Position numbers and translations under genes: made by a program | Origin: Symbiodinium natans | Taxonomy: Eukaryota > Sar > Dinophyceae > Suessiales > Symbiodiniaceae | Direction: 5' to 3' | Assembly: GCA_905221605.1 (NCBI GenBank) | Contig: CAJNDS010000409.1 | Coordinates: 102,501-145,915 of the forward strand | Length of the DNA stretch: 43,415 nt | In this document: positions 33,639 through 42,603 of the stretch, piece by piece | Position numbering within the stretch: the first letter of the stretch is position 1 | Layout of the letters: each line of letters opens with the position of its first letter | Notes under the pieces: generated by a model | The model's database searches: none | The model's input: the letters and a program-made list of their open reading frames with translations, nothing else | What the model was told of the DNA's origin: nothing

Positions 33639-34207
33639 CATCCCCTCGTTCAGGGTTTAGAGTTTGGAGTTTAGGTTTAGGTGCTTAGGGTCTAGAGTCT
33701 AGGGCTTGGGGTTTTCTTGGCTTAGGGTGGGATTGAGGGTTTCGGGCTTTCTGGGTGTAGGGTTGGGGTTTCGGGTCTAGGGTATAGGGGTTGACTTTTA
33801 GGACTGAGGGCTTTCTGTGTTAAGGTTCGGGCTCAGGGCTTAAGGCTTTCTGGGCTTACGGCTAGGGTTTAGGGTTTAGGGGGTTTGGGTTTAGGGTTTA
33901 GGGTGCAAGGGGTTAGGGTCGAGGGCTTGCGGCTTTCTGGGTTTAGGATTCGGGGCTAGGGCTTCTTGGTTTCTGGGTTCAGGGTTTAGGGTTTAGGGTT
34001 TAGGGTTGGGGTAGTTTAGGGCTTTAGGGCTTTCTGGGTTTGGGAGGTTCGGGTTGAGAGTTTTAGGGGCTTGATGGGTCTGGAGACGAAGTTCCTACGC
34101 CCTAAACCCTAAACCCGAAACCTTAAACCCTTAGACGCGTAAGCCCTGAACAATGGAATTTCCGGCCCCAAAAACCGACGGGGCCGAGGTTTAGGAGGGG
34201 TCGCAAG

Positions 34208-34269
34208 CTGGGAATTTTCATGACTGAGCTCTTGGCCTTGCTGCCGCGGAGCCTTGCAAAAGCAGCCGG
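34208..34269 (+). CDS. Exon (LGIFMTELLALLPRSLAKAA), GC donor
   Basis: GGTCGCAAG|exon|GCTGTGAACCC. Amphipathic, helix-like. Confidence 0.6.
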
Positions 34270-34409
34270 GCTGTGAACCCTAAACCCTAACCCCTAACCC
34301 CTAGCCCCTAAACCCTAAACCCTCAACCCTAAACCCTAAACCCTAAACCCCAAACCCCAAACCCTAAACCCTAACCCCCAACACCCTAAGCCCTAAACGC
34401 GCTCTGCAG

Positions 34410-34449
34410 AGCACATTTAGCAGGCACGTCCAAGTGTTCTGCGGCGCAG
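34410..34449 (+). CDS. Exon (STFSRHVQVFCGA), GTAATC donor
   Basis: CGCTCTGCAG|exon|GTAATC, 13 codons plus one base. Both junctions are near consensus. Confidence 0.5.
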
Positions 34450-34726
34450 GTAATCGAACTGGCGGGCCGTGAGATGATGCTCGCTTGACTTCCTGGTTCT
34501 TAGTAGGCTTACTTGGGTTTGGGGTTTGGGGTTTAGGGTTTTGGGTTTTGGGTTTTGGGTTTGGGGTTTAGGGTTTGTGGTTTAGGGTTTTGGGGTTTAG
34601 GGTTTAGGGTTTGGAGTTTAGGGTTTCGGAATTTGTGAAGTACTGTACCCCCCCCTACAATCCTTCAGGAATTATGGCTAAGGGTTGAGGTTTTAGGGTT
34701 GAAGTTCGGAGTGCGTATTTCCCCAG

Positions 34727-34784
34727 TTGCCCTACTAAGAACAAGGAAGTTGTGAGACGGACCCACTGTCGGCAACGTCGGTAG
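34727..34784 (+). CDS. Putative terminal exon (CPTKNKEVVRRTHCRQRR)
   Basis: TTTCCCCAG|exon, stop TAG at 34782 overlapping a GT. Basic C-terminus. Confidence 0.4.
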
Positions 34785-34937
34785 GCTTTCTGTATCCAGC
34801 CCACTGTCCATTCATTCGGGGGTTTGCGACACGAAGGGACCCCGCACCTAAACCCTAAACCTTAAACCCTAAACCCTAATCCATAAAACCTAAACCCTAA
34901 TAGTCGCAATAAGGGAGAGCCATGTGTAAGCACCCAG

Positions 34938-34963
34938 TCGAATCGCAAAGGTACCGCACAGGG
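34938..34963 (+). CDS. Putative micro-exon (SNRKGTAQ)
   Basis: GCACCCAG|island before CCGAAGC (GA donor). Too short to identify. Confidence 0.3.
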
Positions 34964-35116
34964 CCGAAGCAAACCCTAACCTTCAACCCCAAACCCCGAA
35001 CCCCAAACCCCAAACCCCAAACCGCAAACCGCAAACCCTAAACCCTAAACCCTAAACCCTAGACCCGAAGCCCTAAACCCTAAGCCCTAAGCCCCAAGCC
35101 CTAAACCCTAAACTTC

Positions 35117-35161
35117 AGACGATCCCAAGCACACGTCCAGTAGAACATGCCCCCTTGGGAA
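35117..35161 (+). CDS. Putative exon (DPKHTSSRTCPLGK)
   Basis: ACTTCAG|island; the right boundary is unclear (no standard donor within a few bases). Confidence 0.35.
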
Positions 35162-35277
35162 GATATGAATATGCATAGTGTGGGGTTTAGGGCTTAGGGC
35201 TTAGGGGTTAGGGCTTAGGGCTTAGGGTTTAAGTTTAAGGTTTAGGGTTCAGGGTTTAGAGTAGATTATGATAGTAG

Positions 35278-35393
35278 GAGGACGTTGATGTCTATGAGGA
35301 TGAGCTCGCGAAGGAAGCTGCAGGAGGCGAGGCTCACGAGGATCGCGACGAAGAGATGGAAGTCCTCGCAGCGGGAGATCTCTGCCTCCAAGG
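35278..35393 (+). CDS. Acidic exon (EDVDVYEDELAKEAAGGEAH)
   Basis: GATAGTAG|exon|GTCCAGG, 38 codons plus two bases: EDVDVYEDELAKEAAGGEAH then EDRDEEMEVLAAGDLCLQ. Strongly acidic. Stops precede it in frame, so the acceptor sets the start. Confidence 0.65.
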
Positions 35394-35486
35394 GTCCAGG
35401 TACCTATGTAGGACATTGTTCGGCCGGTTCCTATACAGTAGCTTTAGGGTTCAAGTGTGTGCTTTGTAGGTACCATGAGCCCTTAG
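35394..35486 (+). mobile_element. Second introner family, copy 2 (GT-AG intron, 93 bp)
   Basis: AGGGT at both ends; inverted ends AAGGGTCCAGGTACCTA / TAGGTACCATGAGCCCTT. GT-AG splicing gives GVLRHLLKMSRARW; exact removal at AGGGT would instead read GYCAIFSKCPERDGG. Confidence 0.75.
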
Positions 35487-35556
35487 GGTACTGCGCCATC
35501 TTCTCAAAATGTCCAGAGCGCGATGGAGGGATCTCATGAGAATTGAAAGTAGATAG
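35487..35556 (+). CDS. Terminal exon (VLRHLLKMSRARWRDLMRIE)
   Basis: Joins 35393 through a GT-AG intron and ends SR, TAG at 35554. Basic tail after an acidic region. Confidence 0.55.
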
Positions 35557-35592
35557 CAACCCAAACCCTAAACCCGAAACCCGAGGCACCAG

Positions 35593-35770
35593 CGCATCCT
35601 CAACAGCAACAGGGCATAGCTGCACTCAGTGAACATGCAGGGCAGTGGCTGGACAGCGAGGCTTGCCACGCGCCTTCCAGGACTTGCGCCTTTCCGGCAA
35701 AATGCCACGGATGGGGCCAAGTACGGTGTAAAGTCAGCCGCAGAACCGACGTCCCTAAAACGGATACTCT
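35593..35770 (+). CDS. Cysteine-containing exon, about 58 codons
   Basis: GGCACCAG|exon: HPQQQQGIAALSEHAGQW, then LDSEACHAPSRTCAFPAKCH, then GWGQVRCKV. Spacing C-x6-C-x5-C-x7-C suggests metal or disulfide use but matches no family I know. The end may be a GA donor (ACG|GATACT). Confidence 0.55.
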
Positions 35771-35792
35771 AAGCCCTAAGCCCTAAACCCTA

Positions 35793-35882
35793 CTTGGAGG
35801 TTCACGGCACTTATGAACCAATTATTACTGTACTTAAAACCCACTTGTTATAGTCGGCTAGTAAAGTTAATGAACCTCCAAG
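35793..35882. mobile_element. 90-bp MITE, perfect 12-bp inverted ends
   Basis: CTTGGAGGTTCA / TGAACCTCCAAG. The interior CTTATGAACCAATTATTACT resembles part of the element at 41226-41407. Confidence 0.9.
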
Positions 35883-35905
35883 CCCCAAAACCCTACAACT
35901 TTTAG

Positions 35906-35970
35906 CCAACCACAGTGCAACGACGCCAACCCTCGCAGCCGAAAAGCGCGACACCCAGGCTTTCCCCAGG
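35906..35970 (+). CDS. Exon (NHSATTPTLAAEKRDTQAFP)
   Basis: ACTTTTAG|exon|GTTCCC. 24 bases downstream of the MITE end. Polar. Confidence 0.55.
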
Positions 35971-36119
35971 GTTCCCTCAGGGCTCAGCCCTGAACCCTAA
36001 GCCCTAAGCCCTAAACCCAAAACCCTAAACCCCAAACCCTAAACCCTAAACCCTAAACCCTGAACCCTGAACCCTGAACCTTGAGCCCTGCGGGTAGCGA
36101 GCCTAGGGTTCTCACTTAG

Positions 36120-36210
36120 GGCGAGGCTTGGCGACTGCCTCAAGCCCATGGAGCCCAAAAAAGCCCTAAAAGCCCTGAGAACTGAGAAGCCCCCCTTGTT
36201 GATCATTTAG
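36120..36210 (+). CDS. Terminal exon (ARLGDCLKPMEPKKALKALR)
   Basis: CTCACTTAG|exon, ending TEKPPLLII and TAG at 36208, which is itself part of the first TTTAGGG unit. The telomere-like array supplies the stop. Confidence 0.55.
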
Positions 36211-36266
36211 GGTTTAGGGTTTAGGGTTTAGGGTTTAGGGCTTAGGGTTTAGGGTTTAGGTTTTAG

Positions 36267-36398
36267 CGAACTAACAAAATGATCCGGACACAGTACGCAC
36301 AAGGCCGTAGGAGCGCCTACAGGAACCTCATTCACTCATTCCCTACGAAGAACCAGCCAGATGGGGGACCCCAAACTCCTTTAGCTCCACTTTTGTAG
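36267..36398 (+). CDS. Exon or small ORF, ATG at 36279
   Basis: GTTTTAG|exon: MIRTQYAQGRRSAYRNLIHS, then FPTKNQPDGGPQTPLAPLL and TAG. It may be a first exon or single small ORF of 39 codons. Confidence 0.5.
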   Translation, partial: RTNKMIRTQYAQGRRSAYRNLIHSFPTKNQPDGGPQTPLAPLL

Positions 36399-36463
36399 GT
36401 TCTAGGGTGCAGGGTTTAGGGTTTAGGGTTTAGGGTTTAGGGTTTAGGGTTTAGGGGTCTTAG

Positions 36464-36516
36464 ATTCCTCGGCCCGAATACCTGGAACCCTCCTGGATTT
36501 TTCGGGTTCACTGGGG
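36464..36516 (+). CDS. Exon (IPRPEYLEPSWIFRVHW)
   Basis: GGTCTTAG|exon|GTTTATG, 17 codons plus two bases. Confidence 0.55.
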
Positions 36517-36815
36517 GTTTATGAAAAACCCCACAGCCTAGAACAACCCTATGCCCTAAACCCTCAAAAACCCTTTCCCCCACCCCCCGCTTATTATACT
36601 AACTGTAGTTGAAGGAGCCTTCACCCCCAAGTCAGGGCCCTTCTAACTCTACTTACAACTGGAGGTGGGGGGGGGGGGCTCCTTGAAACCTTCAACGCTA
36701 AACCCCAAGACTGTGATTCCCTAAAATCCTAAACCCCTAAACCCTAAGCCCTAAACCCTAAACTCTAAACCCTAAACCCTAAACCCCAAACCCTAAACCC
36801 TAAACCCCAGTGCAG

Positions 36816-36903
36816 TTCATGGCATCGTGATGCTTGACGAGCATTCCAACTTGGTGGACAACGACCGCGAACACTATGAGGATGCACGCAGGCAGGGTGA
36901 TAG
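36816..36903 (+). CDS. Exon (HGIVMLDEHSNLVDNDREHY)
   Basis: CAGTGCAG|exon|GTTTGGGG, 28 codons, continuing EDARRQGD. Highly charged; the other frames have stops. Family not recognised. Confidence 0.65.
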
Positions 36904-36939
36904 GTTTGGGGTTGAAGGGTTTAGGGTTTAGGGTTTAGG

Positions 36940-37049
36940 GCCATTAGGGCCATTAGGGCCATTAGGGCCATTAGGGCCATTAAGGCCATTAGGGCCACTA
37001 GGGCCATTCGGGCCATTAGGGCCCTTAGGGCCATTAGGGCCATTAGGGC
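36940..37049. repeat. 9-bp tandem (GGGCCATTA)n
   Basis: About 12 copies. The same unit continues at 37585-37615 after the 535-bp element, so the element sits inside the tandem. Confidence 0.9.
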
Positions 37050-37584
37050 TATATGTGCCAGCATAGGCGCTCCCCCCCCCCCCCCTCCCCCCCCATGGTA
37101 TCCCCCCCCCCCCCTGTGGTTCATGGTGGGCTTTGGGGTCCCCTCCCCCCCCCCCCTGTGGTTCATGGTCCGTGGTTCATGGGTTTGTGGTTTAGGGGTT
37201 TAGGGTTAGGCTGTAGAGTTCAGGATTTTCACTCTGGTCCATTGGTTCATTGTGGGTTTAGAGTTTAATCAGGGTTCAAGGTTTGGGGCAATGGTAGGTT
37301 TACGGTTTCCCCTCTCCCCCCTGTGGTTCGTGCTGAGTTTACGCTTCAGGGTTCAGGGTTAAAGCGGCTAAGGTTTCGGGTTTACCCTTCTCCCTCCTGT
37401 CGTTCATTGGTGGGTTTAGGTTTTAGGGCTTAGGGTTCAGGGCGTGGGGTTTAGGCTGAGGTTTCTCTGTCCTCCCCCGTGGTCCGTGGTGTTTTTAGGG
37501 TTAACAGGCAGGGGGGGGGGATGCCGTGGGGGGGGGATACCATGGGGGGGGGGGGGTCGATTACGCGCAACGCGGGCACATATA
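37050..37584. mobile_element. Homopolymer-rich element, copy 2 (535 bp)
   Basis: Inverted ends TATATGTGCC / GGCACATATA, C runs left, G runs right, interior colinear with 31021-31586. Flanked by GGGC on both sides from the 9-bp tandem. Confidence 0.85.
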
Positions 37585-37685
37585 GGGCCATGAGGGCCAT
37601 GAGGGCCATTAGGGCTGAAGGGCTGCGATTGTGGCATGAGGGTTTGGGTATAGAATGTTTGGGCCGAGAATCCCAGCCCGAATCC

Positions 37686-37713
37686 CGAGTTCAACAGTAA
37701 ACTGTTCAACTCG
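37686..37713. repeat. Near-perfect hairpin, 13-bp stem, 2-base loop
   Basis: CGAGTTCAACAGT / ACTGTTCAACTCG pairs at 12 of 13. Confidence 0.75.
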
Positions 37714-37778
37714 TCCCTTGCCCTGCGTCCTTGGGGGTGTCGGGTTTAGGGTTTAGGGTTTTGTGTTTGTCCTTCAAG

Positions 37779-37866
37779 AACTGTCTTCTTTTGGTGCGGT
37801 CGGTTCCGCAAAGCTCACAACCCCCAACGGTCTTGCCTCGCACTCAAAGACAACCAGCACCCGATG
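37779..37866 (+). CDS. Exon (NCLLLVRSVPQSSQPPTVLP)
   Basis: GTCCTTCAAG|exon up to a run of 20 G, continuing RTQRQPAPD. The following intron-like segment has an inverted repeat (GGAGCTTAAG...CTTAAGAGCTCC) between G and C runs. Confidence 0.5.
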
Positions 37867-37971
37867 GGGGGGGGGGGGGGGGGGGGGCGGAGCTTAAGCT
37901 ACGATTTACTTAAGAGCTCCCCCCCCCTCCGAAAAAAAACAAAAGGCACTTACCACTTGCCCTGCCAACAG

Positions 37972-38056
37972 GAAAGCGGTGGCCACATACAGCATTGCCA
38001 ACTCCGGCGCGCCAGTGTTTGTCAGGCGGCAGGGGAAGGAGAAGGGTGCCACCGAA
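37972..38056 (+). CDS. Exon (KAVATYSIANSGAPVFVRRQ)
   Basis: CCTGCCAACAG|exon|GTGTGTTATAGGG, 28 codons, phase 0 end, continuing GKEKGATE. Phase matches the exon at 38231. VRRQG also occurs in the exon at 163. Confidence 0.6.
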
Positions 38057-38168
38057 GTGTGTTATAGGGTTTAGGGTTTAGGGTTTAGGGTTAAGGGTCA
38101 AGGGTTTAGGGTTTAGGGGTAGGGGTCGGAATAAATGCCAAGAGTATTCCCATACCGTCCCTTTACAG

Positions 38169-38221
38169 TTATACTATAGTAACCCCCAAAACCCTATTCT
38201 AATTATTCAGGCCCCTAGATT
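38169..38221. repeat. Dispersed repeat, copy 2
   Basis: Counterpart of 7628-7682; lies in the presumed intron directly before exon 38231. Confidence 0.75.
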
Positions 38222-38230
38222 GCAGGCCAG

Positions 38231-38296
38231 AGCTTGTTTGGGGGTGCTTCGGTTTTGGTTTTGGGATCGTCCCTGAGATGTTGCATCCGCTGCCAG
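38231..38296 (+). CDS. Exon (SLFGGASVLVLGSSLRCCIR)
   Basis: TGCAGGCCAG|exon|GTCACATTC, 22 codons, phase 0, ending CQ. Hydrophobic then CCxxC. Confidence 0.6.
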
Positions 38297-38376
38297 GTCA
38301 CATTCTAGAAGGTCTTTGGGGTTGGGGTTTAAGGGTAGATTTCTGTTTCCAAATTGAAAAGAGTTCTTATTTTTAG

Positions 38377-38415
38377 GTTCCTGAAGAGGAGCCCATGATC
38401 TCTTGTGTGGCATGA
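38377..38415 (+). CDS. Terminal exon (VPEEEPMISCVA)
   Basis: TTCTTATTTTTAG|exon, TGA at 38413. AGGT at 38295-38298 and 38375-38378 flanks the 80-bp GT-AG intron, so the join is seamless. Confidence 0.6.
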   Translation, partial: VPEEEPMISCVA

Positions 38416-38589
38416 CACGGAGATGGCGAATGATTTGGATCTGAGGTGATTTGTTTGGACGTTAGAAGATTGACCCTAAACCCTAAACCCTAAACCCTAA
38501 ACCCTAAACCCTAAACGCTAAAACCTAAACCCTAAACCCTAAACCCTAAACCCTAAACCCTAAACCCTAAACCCTAAACCCTAAACCCA

Positions 38590-38735
38590 CTATAAACCCT
38601 ATAAACCCTATAAACCCTATAAACCCTATCAACCCTATAAACCCTATAAACCCTACAAACCCTATAAACCCTATCAACCCTATAAACCCTATAAACCCTA
38701 TAAACCCTATAAACCCTATAAACCCTATAAACCCT
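38590..38735. repeat. Nonamer array (CCCTATAAA)n
   Basis: About 16 copies of a 9-bp unit, with a few CCCTATCAA or CCCTACAAA. Preceded by about 17 CCCTAAA units (38474-38588). The G-strand counterpart is at 40963-41087. Confidence 0.95.
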
Positions 38736-38778
38736 AAACCTATAGTGTGTGTGTGTGTAGATGAGAGCGGTGGTTTAG

Positions 38779-38901
38779 CGTGGTAGGATGAAGGTGCCGC
38801 TCCATGAAGGGTCCCTTCCCCTCCTCGTTAACAACGACAGGTGGGCCACCGAAGAGGAGTTTGCGGGTGCCCCCAACGCGTACCACAACAAGGCATGTTA
38901 G
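38779..38901 (+). CDS. Exon or 37-codon ORF (MKVPLHEGSLPLLVNNDRWA)
   Basis: GGTTTAG|CGTGGTAGG-ATG; continues TEEEFAGAPNAYHNKAC and TAG at 38899. It could be a single small gene or a terminal exon. Confidence 0.55.
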   Translation, partial: RGRMKVPLHEGSLPLLVNNDRWATEEEFAGAPNAYHNKAC

Positions 38902-39027
38902 TTAGGGTTGAGGGTTGAGGGTTAGGGTTGAGAGTTCAGAGTTCAGGGTTTAGAGTTTTGGGTCGAGGGTTTAGGGTGTAAGGGTTCCAAGCCAACCAAG
39001 CTCACCGTCATTCATTCTTTCATCCAG

Positions 39028-39102
39028 GCATTCGTTCATGACAGCCTTCGGATGGGTATCCACGCTGAGCAAGCAGCGGCTGTTGCACTGCTTCTCCAAG
39101 TA
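39028..39102 (+). CDS. Exon (AFVHDSLRMGIHAEQAAAVA)
   Basis: TTTCATCCAG|exon|GTTTGTCG, 25 codons, ending LLLQV. The following 130 bp has introner-like fragments (CTTTTTGGGTTTCCTTG, CCTTTAAGCAACC). Confidence 0.6.
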
Positions 39103-39238
39103 GTTTGTCGTAGCCAAGGAAAATTGAACTTTCAACTTTTTGGGTTTCCTTGTTTAGTAGGAATAATACAGCCTTTAAGCAACCTTGAAGAAGCCGCTAC
39201 ATGAACCTGTACATTGATACGGCCATCCCTCTAGACAG

Positions 39239-39330
39239 TGATCCGTGACACGTTACTTGAGCACAGCACTGAGTTCGCCAAACACTTCTTGCACTACGAG
39301 CTCCACACCCGGCACAGGGAGCCTGCGCCC
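39239..39330 (+). CDS. Exon (IRDTLLEHSTEFAKHFLHYE)
   Basis: CTCTAGACAG|exon, continuing LHTRHREPAP. Protein-like; its phase does not match 39102, so something is missing or the boundary differs. Confidence 0.55.
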
Positions 39331-39344
39331 CCCCTAGGGGTTTG

Positions 39345-39440
39345 GGTTTAGGGTTTAGGGTTTAGGGTTTAGGGTTTAGGGTTTAGGGTTTAGGGTTTAG
39401 GGTTTAGGGTTTAGGGTTTAGGGTTTAGGGTTTAGGGCTT
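39345..39440. repeat. TTTAGGG array
   Basis: About 13 perfect G-strand units. Confidence 0.95.
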
Positions 39441-39730
39441 AGGGATCCTAAGCCCCAAGCACTGCATCAACTTAGCCTAAACGCCTTTAGCCCCTTTCAC
39501 CCTAAGCCCCAAATCCTCTCAACGCTACACAAAAATTATTATCAGGGGATCCTATGTATTTGGGGTCTACATTACCGGTCCCTCATGATCGTAAACCCCA
39601 TATCAACCCCAAACGCGATCAATCCCTAGAGATGCCAGGTGGCCTTGGGGCTCCCCTGTTTCTAGGGTTTAGGGCCTCAAACTTAGGGTTACTTTAACCT
39701 AAACGATGAATTCCTAAGCCCTGCCATCAG

Positions 39731-39773
39731 AATCAGCTGTTCACTGAGGGCTTCTTGCCTAACAACTTCTCGG
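39731..39773 (+). CDS. Exon (NQLFTEGFLPNNFS), GC donor
   Basis: TGCCATCAG|exon|GCTTGGGG, 14 codons plus one base. Confidence 0.5.
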
Positions 39774-39983
39774 GCTTGGGGTTTTCAGGCGTGGGTTCGG
39801 GCTCGGGTTAAGGCGTTAGGCTTTGAACCGTGTGCCACGAAAGTCCTCAACACAGAATCCTAAACCCTAAGCCCCTGCGCCCCTAAACCCTGAACTCTGA
39901 ACCCTAAATCCTGAACCCTAAACACTAAACCCTAAACCCTGAACCCTAAACTCTATAAGCCCCTGCACCTCCAAACCCCCCAG

Positions 39984-40055
39984 AACCACAACCAGGCTGC
40001 CCTGTGCATCGCCCTCCTGACACTGATCTACACATCCAGGCAGCGTTGGCCGGGG
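39984..40055 (+). CDS. Exon (NHNQAALCIALLTLIYTSRQ)
   Basis: ACCCCCCAG|exon|GTTTAGG, 24 codons. This frame has a membrane-like segment; EPQPGCPVHRPPDTDLHIQA is the alternative if joined to 39773. Confidence 0.5.
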
Positions 40056-40068
40056 GTTTAGGATTTAG

Positions 40069-40125
40069 GAAGAAACGATGGCTCGCACACAGCTGAAGGA
40101 GCAAAAGGGCACACACTTGTACACC
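40069..40125 (+). CDS. Exon (EETMARTQLKEQKGTHLYT)
   Basis: GGATTTAG|exon, running into a CCCTAAACCC array. Possible start at the Met (40078). Confidence 0.5.
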
Positions 40126-40379
40126 CTAAACCCTAATCCCTAATCCCTAATCCCCAAACTCAAACCCTCAACCCTCAACCCTCGCGAGGACCGAAGTTCG
40201 GTAAGCACATTCTCTGAGCAAACTCATTCGAGCCGAGGCCCTTCCTCCCGAAGCCCTCAAACTCCCGAAGCCCTCAACCCACTCACTGTGACTGCGGTCA
40301 TGAATATGAGTCTAGGGTTTAGGGTTTGGGGTTTGGGGTTTGGGGTTTAGGGTTTAGGGTTTAGGGTTTAGGGTTTAGG

Positions 40380-40545
40380 GATAGGAGTATGATTATGTTT
40401 ATGAGTACGGGCTGTTTTCAGTATCACAGCAAATTTGTTACGTAAATATCCTTCTTCTTAATACTTTGAGTAATGAAAACACTTTGCTTTTCGCTTGCTG
40501 TTGCGCTTCTTCTGCCAGCAGTACCATAGCTAATTACTAGCAATC
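40380..40545. other. AT-rich stretch without exon
   Basis: No repeat array and no coding sign; nothing recognised. Confidence 0.5.
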
Positions 40546-40619
40546 CCAAACCCTAGACCCCACACCGCAAACCCTAAACCTTAAACCCTAAAACCTCGCT
40601 TGAGCTCCTTCCGATCTAG

Positions 40620-40682
40620 GGCTTCCTGTTTGGCGTCCAAGGCTTCCACTCCATCTACGAAAGAGTTAAGGAACAAAAGTAG
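40620..40682 (+). CDS. Terminal exon (GFLFGVQGFHSIYERVKEQK)
   Basis: CCGATCTAG|exon, stop TAG at 40680. Clear protein-like C-terminus. Confidence 0.6.
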   Translation, partial: GFLFGVQGFHSIYERVKEQK

Positions 40683-40823
40683 CAGAAAGCCACCTTTAAC
40701 AACAGAAACAGGGGTTTAGGATTTTTTCGCTTAGGGTTTAGGCTTAGTTAAGGGTTTAGAGTTCAGGGTTTAGGGGCCCCGAATTCTGACCCGAAACCCA
40801 ACACCCCACGTCCCTGCGCACAG

Positions 40824-40865
40824 CTCTGCAACCCTGGTATGGCTTCTGTCCTCGACCTTGAGGCC
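40824..40865 (+). CDS. Exon (LCNPGMASVLDLEA), GA donor
   Basis: CTGCGCACAG|exon|GACTTAGGG, 14 codons, phase 0. Confidence 0.5.
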
Positions 40866-40962
40866 GACTTAGGGTTTAGGGTTTGGGGTTTGGGGTTTCG
40901 TGTTTAGGGTTTAGCGTTTCGGGTCTAGGGTTTAGGGTTTAGGGTTTAGGGTTTAGGGTGTA

Positions 40963-41087
40963 TAGGGTTTATAGGGTTTATAGGGTTTATAGGGTTTATA
41001 GGGTTTATAGGGTTTATAGGGTTTATAGGGTTCATAGGGTTTATAGGGGTTTATAGGGTTTATAGGGTTTATAGGGTTTATAGGGTT
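40963..41087. repeat. Nonamer array (TTTATAGGG)n
   Basis: About 14 copies; complement of the unit at 38590-38735, flanked by TTTAGGG on both sides. Confidence 0.95.
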
Positions 41088-41106
41088 AGGGTTTAGGGTT
41101 TAGGGT

Positions 41107-41230
41107 GAGGGGGAGCCCGAAAGGCTGCGACAAAAGGGGCCCCCCTGAAAAGGCTCCACACGTAAGAGGGCCTCAGAGACTGACCTACTGCTCCCACTTT
41201 CCCATCCCACCTTACCCTGCTTGGACCTTC
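41107..41230 (+). CDS. Putative exon (SPKGCDKRGPPEKAPHVRGP)
   Basis: From a TTTAG|GGTGAGG boundary: SPKGCDKRGPPEKAPHVRGP, then QRLTYCSHFPIPPYPAW. A GTAAGA donor lies at 41162. Runs into the element at 41226. Confidence 0.4.
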
Positions 41231-41407
41231 ATGGTACTTATTAGCCAGTTTAGGGTTTCGGGTTGAGGGGTTTAGGGGTTTAGGGCTTATGAATCAATTA
41301 CAACTGTACTTATAACTGTACTTATATCCATATTCGGACACTTAAGGGGCTTGTAAGTGGGTTATACCTACAGTTATAGTGGTTGATAAGTACCAGTACC
41401 ATGAACA
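41226..41407. mobile_element. MITE with telomere-like units inserted
   Basis: Ends TTCATGGTACTTATTAGCCA and GGTTGATAAGTACC-AGTACCATGAA are inverted repeats. TTTAGGG-type units occupy 41248-41285 near the left end. The interior resembles 35793-35882. Confidence 0.75.
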
Positions 41408-41647
41408 CCATAAGCCCGAAACCCCGACGTTGGGGCAATCTGAACCGTATACAATTGCGATAGACCCCAAACCCCAAACCCCAAACCCTAATCTGTAAAC
41501 CCTAAACCCTAGACCCTAAAACTGCACTGCACAAATTGACGCCCACTCTGAGCTTAGAAGCCCACCTCTTGCACTGAGCTTGAGCTTAGGGTTTAGGGTT
41601 TTGGGTTCACGGTTTGGGGTGAGTTTAGGTTTTGTGGGGTTTTGTCG

Positions 41648-41760
41648 CTTCCACCGATACCGAACGAGCCTAAATCCTTGAAGGTTCTAAACGTGAGCAT
41701 CCTAGATATACTCGACGCTCAGCCTAAACCCACAGCCCCTCATCCTCAGAGCCTTCTCAG
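41648..41760 (+). CDS. Exon (LPPIPNEPKSLKVLNVSILD)
   Basis: Open through LPPIPNEPKSLKVLNVSILD, ILDAQPKPTAPHPQSLL, then AG|GCTTAGGG (GC donor). The left boundary lies in GTGGGGTTTTGTCG. Confidence 0.6.
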
Positions 41761-41989
41761 GCTTAGGGTTTTCCTCCATTTTAGGGTGTAGGGCTTCTGG
41801 TTTACGATTTAGGGTTTAGGGTTCATAAACCCTAAACCCTAAACCCTCAAGATAAAATAAATAGAAGTTGTATGTGGTCTCATTCTGAATTTTCCAAGTT
41901 ATTTGTCTAAACAGCTGACAGGCTGAGTTGAAGTAAATTAAGCCAAAACACTTCTGAGGCCAAAAGCTCAATTTACTTAAACCTCTCCC

Positions 41990-42400
41990 CTCCCCCCCCC
42001 CCCCCTCCCCCCTCCCATCCCCTTTCATCCCCTCCTCTCAACCCCTGCTCTCATCCCCCTTCCGCCCCTCCTCATCCCTCCCCCAGATCTCTCCTCCCCC
42101 CAATCTCCTCACATCCCCCCCAGGTCTCTGCCCAATCTCCAGCATCTCCCCCCAATCTACCCACAGATCTCCCCCCACATCCCGCCAGATCTCCTCCCAG
42201 ATCTCGATCTCCCCCCAGATCTCCCCACATCTCCCCCCGAAATCTTCACCCCCAAATCTCCAGATCTCCGCCAGATCTCTCTCCAGATCTCCCCACCAAA
42301 TCCCCCCCCCCCCCCAGATCTTCCTCCAGATCTCCGCTGATCTCCCCGCAGATCTCCCCCCAAATGGGCCCCATTCCCTCACCCCTCCCCCCAAGAAAAA
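41990..42400. repeat. 410-bp polypyrimidine tract with CCAGATCTCC units
   Basis: More than 90% C and T on the + strand with irregular CCCCAGATCTCC repeats (about 15 AGATCT). Minus-strand ORFs over it are by-products. Confidence 0.85.
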
Positions 42401-42534
42401 AACGAAACATAGTTTTAATTTCGGTCAAAACTTTCGGTCAAAACGTTATTGGGACCCAAACCCTATACAATCTATATAAGCCCTAAACCCTAAACCCTAA
42501 ACCTTAAACCCTCGTAATCCCTCGTAGGGGCAAG

Positions 42535-42600
42535 CTGGACTTGCCACCGCTGCTGCCGAAAGCGACCCACTGAGCGGCGGTGCTTTGCTTGTCGCGCTAC
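42535..42600 (+). CDS. Exon with RanBP2-type zinc finger motif
   Basis: GGGGCAAG|exon: WTCHRCCRKRPTERRCFACR then A. W-T-C-x2-C-x9-10-C-x2-C is the RanBP2 zinc-finger arrangement, used to bind RNA or ubiquitin; the usual central asparagine is absent. The exon stops at the MITE at 42604, which may have interrupted it. Confidence 0.55.
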
Positions 42601-42603
42601 GAA

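Noticed and set aside
42038-42428. 118-codon minus-strand ORF with GGDLERDLAE-like repeats
   Set aside because: Direct translation of the polypyrimidine AGATCT repeat.
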